A DNA stretch of 64,000 bases from JAZKJD01 sp040384585 (GTDB taxonomy: Bacteria > Pseudomonadota > Gammaproteobacteria > Diplorickettsiales > Diplorickettsiaceae): contig JAZKJD010000008.1 in the NCBI GenBank assembly GCA_040384585.1, forward strand, positions 1 through 64,000. Direction: 5' to 3'. Made by a program: the position numbers and the translations under genes. Shown piece after piece: positions 58,409-64,000 of the stretch (positions within the stretch are counted from its first letter, which is position 1; the number at the start of each line of letters is the position of its first letter). The notes beneath the pieces are model-generated. The model saw nothing but the letters and a program-made list of their open reading frames with translations, was not told where the DNA came from and ran no database searches.

Positions 58409-59412
58409 TTTTTTTTTGTCTCATGCAGGTTATTGGTGATAGCGACTTGTAATAATTGTTTTAGTTCATTGAGTTCAGGATATTTTTCACAGGTTTGTAG
58501 CAGATACTGGATAAGGCGGCCAGTACTGGCAAGATATTGGGGTTTATTATCGCGATAATAGAGACGTGCAAAAATACCTAATATCTTTAAATGTCGTTGT
58601 ATGCCTAGCAAATCAAACCAGCGAAGAAATTCTTCTTGCGGGAGCCGATGTTCTGGCATTAACATATGATGAAATGCTAATGCCCACTTGTGTACTTGTG
58701 TTTCTGGCCAATCGATATAGGCATCCCGTAATAAAGAAACAGCATCATACGTAATAGGCCCATAGAGGGCGTCCTGAAAGTCCAATACGCCCACTTTTTG
58801 CTTGTTGGTTAATAATAAATTTCGTGAATGATAATCACGATGCACACAGACTCTTGGTTGTTCAAGTGCTGAAGTAATCAATAGTTGAAAGATTTTTTCA
58901 AGCAATATAGTCAATTTAGGTGTTATATTAAGTTTCAAATGCCTAACTAGAAACCAATCAACAAATAGATTTAACTCAAAGCGGATAAATTTCTCATCAA
59001 ATAGACCTAATGCTTGATTATTCTTTAGTGTGGGTTTGCATACTTGAATTTGCGTGAGGACTTCAAGTGCACGAATATATAAGTCATCAGCACTTTCATT
59101 ATTCAATAAGTTCAAATAGAGATCATCGCCTAAGTCGCTTAATAAGATAAACCCATGCTCTAGATTATAGGCCAGGATTTCTGGGACGTGGATGCCTTGT
59201 TGCGAAAAATTTTTTGCAATCGCGATAAATGCACTTATATCTTCTTTATCGGGTGGAGCAAGCATGATGACATAGCTTTGTTTTACTGCATGTACTCGAA
59301 AATAGCAGCGAAAACTCGCATCATCAACCAAAACTTGCAATTCGAAGCACGGCGAACAAACTGTTTTTAGCCAGTTTTTTACGGATAGTAGTTTACTCTC
59401 AGTGACAGCCAT
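58405..59412 (-). CDS. amgK: AmgK-like anomeric amino-sugar kinase
   Basis: A 335-aa aminoglycoside phosphotransferase-fold kinase, likely phosphorylating MurNAc/GlcNAc at C1 in peptidoglycan recycling. The catalytic loop is CVHRDYHSRNLLL and the metal site VLDFQDALYGP. ATG 59412 is chosen; the frame open to 59454 runs through repeat B5. The ribosome-binding site AGAGG, 6 nt before the ATG, is part of the repeat end (GCAAGAGGTCTA). Confidence 0.88.
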   Translation of the reverse strand: MAVTESKLLSVKNWLKTVCSPCFELQVLVDDASFRCYFRVHAVKQSYVIMLAPPDKEDISAFIAIAKNFSQQGIHVPEILAYNLEHGFILLSDLGDDLYLNLLNNESADDLYIRALEVLTQIQVCKPTLKNNQALGLFDEKFIRFELNLFVDWFLVRHLKLNITPKLTILLEKIFQLLITSALEQPRVCVHRDYHSRNLLLTNKQKVGVLDFQDALYGPITYDAVSLLRDAYIDWPETQVHKWALAFHHMLMPEHRLPQEEFLRWFDLLGIQRHLKILGIFARLYYRDNKPQYLASTGRLIQYLLQTCEKYPELNELKQLLQVAITNNLHETKKK

Positions 59413-59414
59413 AA

Positions 59415-59470
59415 TAGACCTCTTGCATAAGCTGCGTGATAGACTTGATTTCATCGTTAAACGTTAGTCT
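59415..59470. repeat. Family B repeat, left part, copy B5
   Basis: TAGACCTCTTGCATAAGCTG then GTGATAGACTTGATTTCATC and GTTAAACG match the left third of B6 (61984) nearly base for base. The right part is absent. It abuts the amgK start. Confidence 0.85.
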
Positions 59471-59614
59471 AATGAATTAGACTCTTTATAAACCAAGATT
59501 TAGAGATTTAGGTTTCCGCGCGCCATGTATCAGTTTTTTGTAAAGCAGTGTAATGTATTTTACACTGGAACGAACTTGATTATCTATAAGCATAGCCAGT
59601 AGTATAGGCGGTTC

Positions 59615-59808
59615 TATACCCAAAGCACTTGAAAATGCGAGATCGCATTTTCAAGTGCTTTCCTTGCGCGATGGGGATTTTCAAGGGGAGAATCGCGATT
59701 TCTCCCCTTGAATAACGGGCGGAAGCTTGGCTTTTCCCCGTTAAGTGATAGGTTATACCGCTCGCTGTGAATTCGAAAAGTTCGCATCTTCAAGTACGAG
59801 CGGTATAT
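59615..59808. repeat. Family C repeat, full copy C8
   Basis: A 194-bp element nearly identical to C3 (18623), differing at only a few positions. The 440-bp gap between amgK and dapA holds B5, C8 and no gene. High identity suggests recent movement or conversion. Confidence 0.93.
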
Positions 59809-59852
59809 ACACAGGCCTTACCTAAGTTTCGTGATAATAGCGGGAATCGAAT

Positions 59853-60758
59853 ATGTTTCATGGCAGTATTGTGGCATTGTTGACACCAATGCGAGAATAT
59901 GGGGATATTGACTATCTTCGTTTGCGTGGCTTGGTTGATTGGCATATTGCGCAACGTACCAATGCTATTCTGGTGATGGGAACGACGGGTGAGCCGGCAA
60001 CACTTAGTGTAGCTGAGCAAAATAACGTTATCAAAACTGTTGTAGAACAAGCCAATAGACGAGTGCCTATTATTGCCGGCACAGGAACAAATTGCACGCA
60101 AAGTAGCATTGAACGAACCAAAACCGCTATGGAGATAGGAGTCGACGCCTGTCTGCTAGTGACCCCTTATTATAATTGCCCTACACAAGAAGGGTTGTAT
60201 CAACACTATCGTTTAATTGCTGAAAAAGTACCGATTCCACAAATTTTATATAATATTCCAAAGCGCACTGGGGTTGATTTGTTGCCTGAGACAGTGGCTA
60301 GGCTTGCTGGGATTGCTAATATTGTTGGTATTAAGGAAGGTAGGCCCGAATCTGCTAAAGCTATTATAGAATGTTGTGGAACGAATATAGACGTTTATAG
60401 TGGTGATGATAATGCAGCTTTGGAAATTATACGTTTTGGCGGTAAAGGGCTCATTTCGGTACTAGCAAATTTATTACCTAAAACGATGCATGAGCTTTGG
60501 CACGCTGAAAATACTGCTGATTTTGATAAAGCCGAAGAAATAAATCAACAGCTTCAACCTTTCTATAAAGGATTATTTATTGAAACTAATCCTATTACTG
60601 TTAAATGGTTAGCTTCTGAATTTCCCAAAGGATCTGCTGAGAAATTAATCTCAACATCCCGTGTTCGCTTACCTCTGACGACCTTATCGGCGGAGCATCA
60701 AGAGACCTTGAAACCCATGTTGGATCTATTAGACACTTTACCTAAATCATTGCTATGA
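59853..60758 (+). CDS. dapA: 4-hydroxy-tetrahydrodipicolinate synthase
   Basis: DapA (301 aa) condenses pyruvate with aspartate semialdehyde on the way to diaminopimelate and lysine. It has the GTTGEPATL motif, the Tyr of the proton relay in ILYNIPKRTG, and the Schiff-base Lys in IVGIKEG. Its stop overlaps the small lipoprotein gene by 4 nt, as dapA-bamC do in related bacteria. Confidence 0.96.
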   Translation: MFHGSIVALLTPMREYGDIDYLRLRGLVDWHIAQRTNAILVMGTTGEPATLSVAEQNNVIKTVVEQANRRVPIIAGTGTNCTQSSIERTKTAMEIGVDACLLVTPYYNCPTQEGLYQHYRLIAEKVPIPQILYNIPKRTGVDLLPETVARLAGIANIVGIKEGRPESAKAIIECCGTNIDVYSGDDNAALEIIRFGGKGLISVLANLLPKTMHELWHAENTADFDKAEEINQQLQPFYKGLFIETNPITVKWLASEFPKGSAEKLISTSRVRLPLTTLSAEHQETLKPMLDLLDTLPKSLL

Positions 60759-60979
60759 AGTTATTTATTTTATTGCTAAGTTTACTATTTAGTCTGGTGG
60801 GTTGTACTTCGGTTAATAATTATATAAAAACTCGTAAATCACAATACCTATATAGCCAAGATTTCGGACCTTTGAAAACACCAAAAAATTTAAAAATAGG
60901 CCAAACATCTTATATCATTCCGGCTGCGACATCAGTTAAATCGACTCAACTACCCAATTTATATCCACCTACGGATTAG
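60755..60979 (+). CDS. Minimal BamC-like lipoprotein
   Basis: A 74-aa lipoprotein with lipobox LVGC (Cys17). The mature part (YLYSQDFGPLKTPKNL, ending NLYPPTD) resembles the unstructured N-terminal segment of BamC (NlpB), which binds BamD. The position right after dapA is that of bamC in gammaproteobacteria, but full BamC has about 340 residues and two helix-grip domains that are missing here. The stop is genuine within this sequence. Confidence 0.72.
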   Translation: MKLFILLLSLLFSLVGCTSVNNYIKTRKSQYLYSQDFGPLKTPKNLKIGQTSYIIPAATSVKSTQLPNLYPPTD

Positions 60980-60989
60980 GAGCTATCAC

Positions 60990-61010
60990 GCAGGTTATGC
61001 AAGTGGTCTA
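60990..61010. repeat. Family B end fragment before tRNA-Ser
   Basis: GCAGGTTATGCAAGTGGTCTA resembles the end of B6 and stops 2 bp before the tRNA 5' end, so the immediate upstream sequence of the tRNA is repeat-derived. Confidence 0.5.
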
Positions 61011-61012
61011 TT

Positions 61013-61103
61013 GGAGAGGTACCAAAGCGGCCATAATGGCGCCGACTCGAAATCGGATGAGGATGCAAATCCTACGTGGGTTCGAATCCCACCCTCTCCG
61101 CCA
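61013..61103 (+). tRNA. tRNA-Ser (anticodon CGA)
   Basis: A 91-nt class II tRNA reading UCG codons. Acceptor stem GGAGAGG / CCTCTCC, anticodon loop CTCGAAA with CGA at its centre, long variable arm (GAGGATGCAAATCCT), T arm GTGGG-TTCGAAT-CCCAC, discriminator G and encoded CCA. Confidence 0.96.
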
Positions 61104-61106
61104 AGT

Positions 61107-61254
61107 TAGGATGTGTCGTCATTGGGCACGATGATGGTCATAAACCGTCGTATTTTCTGCGTTTCGTTACTCACATACCCGCAAGTATGCTCCGTTACAA
61201 TACTCGAAAAACCACGCTTTCTGGCTCATCCTCGTTAAATGACGACACACCCTA
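61107..61254. repeat. Family D repeat, full copy D2
   Basis: A 148-bp element with inverted ends TAGGATGTGTCGTCATT and AATGACGACACACCCTA, TA at each end. The interior (GATGATGGTCATAAACCGTC, TTTCGTTACTCACATACC) matches D1. It sits 3 bp after the tRNA-Ser CCA end, so it may influence tRNA 3' processing or termination. Confidence 0.88.
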
Positions 61255-61296
61255 CATCGCTAGCCTTATTTTCTTATAGAGGTGCCCTTTAGGCTT

Positions 61297-61944
61297 CTAT
61301 ACGTTTGCTATAGCCGTCTGCAGCGAGATATATTCAAGCGGCGTGTAAGTTTGGTTAGATTCTGTTTTTTCACTATTTAACAGCACAATTTCGTCAACTT
61401 CCATTGGTCTGGTATTGAGTTTGAGTTCTTCTCGTAGACTGGGCGCATGGTGATGGGCAATCCGACCTAATGTTAGATGCGATAGATAAGGTTTTGTTTC
61501 TGGCGTAAAGCCCAAGCTTACTGAAACTTTCTCTAATACATTGGCGAGTTCAAAAAGTTCTGTAGCAGGAATAATGTCGGCGGCAATAGCGCGCGGTGCG
61601 GTAGGGGATGGAAAAAAACGAATGTTGTGTAATTGTAAGGGAAATGGTGCAATCTTTTTTGTTGCTTCGTGAGTGTCCTCGACTAGGGTAGGTATGAGTG
61701 TGGGATCAGTAGTTCCCAAAAAGCGTAATGGAACATGCAAATTTTCTGGATACACCCAATTAACACGATTCCCCCAAGGCTCTCGCTTTAGTTCATCAAT
61801 AAGTTGAGATAAGGCTTGGCGTAATTCGTCGTTTAATTCAATAGCGAAAAATATACGTAAAGGATCATGAATACTCAAATGTAGCTTCCTTACTAAAGAC
61901 TGTACCATACAACTACTCATCATAACCCAATATGTAGGATCCAC
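61297..61944 (-). CDS. thpR: RNA 2',3'-cyclic phosphodiesterase (LigT/ThpR)
   Basis: A 215-aa 2H phosphoesterase. The second HxTL motif is intact (SHLTLGRI); the first reads HVPLRFLG, so the usual Thr is Pro. The core starts at LRIFFAIELND. The start is uncertain: GTG 61944 gives the longest form, ATG 61923 or 61908 are alternatives. The physiological substrate of this family is unclear. Confidence 0.85.
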   Translation of the reverse strand: MDPTYWVMMSSCMVQSLVRKLHLSIHDPLRIFFAIELNDELRQALSQLIDELKREPWGNRVNWVYPENLHVPLRFLGTTDPTLIPTLVEDTHEATKKIAPFPLQLHNIRFFPSPTAPRAIAADIIPATELFELANVLEKVSVSLGFTPETKPYLSHLTLGRIAHHHAPSLREELKLNTRPMEVDEIVLLNSEKTESNQTYTPLEYISLQTAIANV

Positions 61945-61983
61945 CTTGTAAGTTATTAACTATTCATTATGTATGCTATTCAC

Positions 61984-62128
61984 TAGACCACATGCATAAC
62001 CTGCGTGATAGACTTGATTTCATCGTTAAACGATAGTCTACGGTCCTCATTTACTCATGTAAACTCCGGTTCCTCGACTATCGTTTGCCTTGAACTCAAG
62101 CCCATCACTGGGTTATGCAAGAGGTCTA
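61984..62128. repeat. Family B repeat, copy B6
   Basis: A 145-bp element: left TAGACCACATGCATAACC, right GGTTATGCAAGAGGTCTA, with the family core GTCCTCATTTACTCATGTAAAC and CTTGAACTCAAGCCCATCAC. It lies in the 323-bp gap before cydA, which contains no gene. Confidence 0.92.
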
Positions 62129-62267
62129 CTTTCACGTTGTGGTGTTGTTGTACAGGTATTAAAAGGTATTAAAAAAAATTTTATATTACCTTGAATGGGG
62201 ATGCTTGTTTATATACTATAAGTTACAATAATGAGTATATTATTTCTTCATCTTTATTTATTTCCTT

Positions 62268-63644
62268 ATGATCATAGATACCACCTTGCTTTCTCGTATC
62301 CAATTTGGTTTTACAATAGGTTTTCATATCTTGTTTCCCACCCTCAATATTGGGTTAGCTGTTTTTTTATCTATTATGGAGGGTCTGTGGTTAAAAACAG
62401 CGAATCCAGTCTATTTAAAAGTCTGTCAATTTTGGACAAAGATATTTGCTTTGACTTTTGGTATGGGTGTGGTTACAGGTATTGTATTAGCCTATGAACT
62501 AGGTACTAATTGGTCCTCTTTTATCCGTGCTGCGGGAGGAATACTAGGTGCTTTATTTGCCTATGAAGTGTTAAGTGCATTTTTTTTGGAGGCTGGTTTT
62601 TTAGGGGTCATGTTATTAGGCTGGAATAAAGTAAGCCCAAAACTGCATTATGCAGCAACCTTGTTGGTTATGTTAGGCACTACCTTTTCTGCTTTTTGGA
62701 TTATGTCCGCTAATTCTTGGATGCAAACACCAGCAGGTTTTCACGTTGAGGCAGGAAGATACGTTGTCGATAATTGGTGGGCAGTGGTTTTCAATCCGTC
62801 AGCAATACCACGTTTTTTTCATATGATCATGGCTTCTTATTTGACGACTTGTTTTGCTGTGGCAGGGGTATCGGCTTGGTATTTATTAAAGCAAAGGCAT
62901 ATTGATATAGCAAAACCCTGTTTTTCATTTGTTCTAGGCGCTGCTATTATCCTTGCGCCTGTTCAAATTCTGATAGGAGACATGGTTGGATTAAATGTAC
63001 ATAAATATCAACCGCTCAAAACTGCGGCAATGGAGGGGAATTGGCAGACGCAAAAAGGCGCTCCTTTAATTCTGTTTGCTATTCCCGATAGCCAGCACGC
63101 AAAAAATCATTATGCAGTTAGCATTCCAAAGTTAGCGAGTCTTGTTAATACTCATCATTGGAATGGAACATTGATTGGCTTAAAAAGTGTGTCTCCCAAA
63201 GATAGGCCTGTCATCGGATCGACTTTTTGGATGTTTCGTGTGATGTTGGCAATTGGTTTCCTATTTTTATTAGTGGCTTTAATTGCTTTATGGTTACGAA
63301 TACGGGGTCGACTCTACCATTACAAAGGATTTTATCGTTTGTGTGTCGCGATTGCACCATTAGGGTTTTTGTGTACGATTGCGGGTTGGGTGACGGCTGA
63401 GTCAGGACGTCAGCCTTGGGTTGCATATAATTTAATGCGTACCTCACAAGGTGCTTCCTTGGTACCTTTTCACCAGGTTGTTGTATCGTTGACGTTGTTT
63501 GTTATTGTTTACGGTATCATATTTAGTTTTTATTTATTTTATCTTTTTAAGCTAATAAGCAAAGGACCGGCCTCTTTATCGCACGATACAGCAACGGATG
63601 CGGTAGACATTCCCTTTAAATATATGGCACCTGAGGTTGAATAG
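62268..63644 (+). CDS. cydA: Cytochrome bd-type quinol oxidase subunit I (CIO type)
   Basis: A 458-aa subunit I of a bd-type quinol oxidase that reduces O2 without pumping protons. It has H20 (GFTIGFHILFP) and the AYEVLSAFFLEAGFLG and TTFSAFWIMSANSWMQTP segments near heme sites, and a short Q-loop as in cyanide-insensitive oxidases (CioA). The subunit II gene follows with no gap. Repeat B6 lies in the upstream region. Confidence 0.94.
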   Translation: MIIDTTLLSRIQFGFTIGFHILFPTLNIGLAVFLSIMEGLWLKTANPVYLKVCQFWTKIFALTFGMGVVTGIVLAYELGTNWSSFIRAAGGILGALFAYEVLSAFFLEAGFLGVMLLGWNKVSPKLHYAATLLVMLGTTFSAFWIMSANSWMQTPAGFHVEAGRYVVDNWWAVVFNPSAIPRFFHMIMASYLTTCFAVAGVSAWYLLKQRHIDIAKPCFSFVLGAAIILAPVQILIGDMVGLNVHKYQPLKTAAMEGNWQTQKGAPLILFAIPDSQHAKNHYAVSIPKLASLVNTHHWNGTLIGLKSVSPKDRPVIGSTFWMFRVMLAIGFLFLLVALIALWLRIRGRLYHYKGFYRLCVAIAPLGFLCTIAGWVTAESGRQPWVAYNLMRTSQGASLVPFHQVVVSLTLFVIVYGIIFSFYLFYLFKLISKGPASLSHDTATDAVDIPFKYMAPEVE

Positions 63645-64000
63645 ATGCTATTAATTCTAACATGGGCAGTGATTATTTCCTTCATCATTATGATGTATAT
63701 ATTACTCGATGGCTTTGATCTGGGGATAGGTATTTTATTCCCTTGGATCAAGCATGGCCAATATCGAGACATTATGATGAGCAGTATCCTACCGATTTGG
63801 GATGGAAATGAAACCTGGTTAGTCTTTGGGGCAGCGGCTTTGTATGCGGCTTTTCCAATAGCCTATAGCACCTTGTTACCCACATTGTACATGCCTATTA
63901 TGATTTTGTTAGCGTCATTAATCTTTCGTGGATTAGCCTTTGAATTCCGCTTTAAAGCACAGCGTAGTCGATTTATTTGGGATATTGCGTTTTCTGTTGG
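63645..64000 (+). CDS. cydB: Cytochrome bd-type quinol oxidase subunit II, 3'-truncated
   Basis: The first 118 codons of subunit II, cut by the right window edge. It starts directly after the cydA stop and reads through YILLDGFDLGIGILFPW, SILPIWDGNETWLVFGAAALY and LIFRGLAFEFRFKA, all hallmark CydB segments. Several transmembrane helices are visible. Confidence 0.93.
   Translation, partial: MLLILTWAVIISFIIMMYILLDGFDLGIGILFPWIKHGQYRDIMMSSILPIWDGNETWLVFGAAALYAAFPIAYSTLLPTLYMPIMILLASLIFRGLAFEFRFKAQRSRFIWDIAFSV

Noticed and set aside
61076..61279. 67-aa frame beginning inside tRNA-Ser
   Set aside because: It starts in the tRNA T arm and is otherwise repeat D2.

Overview
The window looks like part of the chromosome of an AT-rich, host-associated gammaproteobacterium, most likely of the Legionellales (Coxiellaceae/Rickettsiella-like). 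The reasons are the mlaFEDCB-murA block, a DedA-PAP2-LssY fusion of the kind known from Legionella, a CADD-type folate enzyme known from Chlamydia and Rickettsia, a leucine dehydrogenase/branched-chain 2-oxoacid dehydrogenase operon, an HAAAP aromatic amino acid permease, and several hypothetical proteins of effector-like composition. The taxon is inferred from gene content only. Both edges cut a gene: a hypothetical protein on the left and cydB on the right.

Layout. 1-9 kb: hypothetical genes, a thioredoxin-fold protein, thymidine kinase, a decayed Phd/PIN toxin-antitoxin pair, an MFS transporter, metK-ahcY and rpiA. 8.8-14 kb: a DsbA-like lipoprotein, mlaFEDCB and murA. 14-18 kb: a CADD-like pABA synthase, a Gly-rich lipoprotein and a TpsB-type outer-membrane transporter. 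18-25.6 kb: a sugar-acid cluster (eda; kdgK, galM, SMP-30 lactonase, sugar/H+ symporter, SDR dehydrogenase, ManD-type dehydratase) that together would form a semi-phosphorylative Entner-Doudoroff route. 25.6-36.8 kb: htpG, hypotheticals, a receiver protein, an aromatic amino acid permease, lipB, lipA, the DedA-PAP2-LssY fusion and rsmA. 36.8-41.3 kb: the leucine dehydrogenase/BCKDH operon. 41.4-48.9 kb: cca with a degraded HD domain, a secreted glycosidase-like protein, gene remnants, psd, a thioesterase, gloB, a PH-domain protein and folB. 49-64 kb: mutS-pssA, trpS, a hypothetical, pckA, amgK-murU-proC, dapA with a very short BamC-like lipoprotein, tRNA-Ser(CGA), thpR and cydAB.

The most unusual property is a dense population of short palindromic, MITE-like repeats in several families (A-E and P below). 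Several insert at TA dinucleotides and have entered genes. Removing each insertion on paper and keeping one TA restores a conventional protein end: an in-frame 41-codon insertion at the start of proC, an in-frame 51-codon insertion at the start of mlaB, a 142-bp insertion that destroyed the original mlaE start (a new start now lies inside the repeat), and a 54-bp insertion that replaced the C-terminus of leucine dehydrogenase. Other copies supply the ribosome-binding region of amgK and eda, or the stop codons of rsmA, folB and a PH-domain gene. No transposase that could move them is intact here; only an IS982-like remnant is visible.
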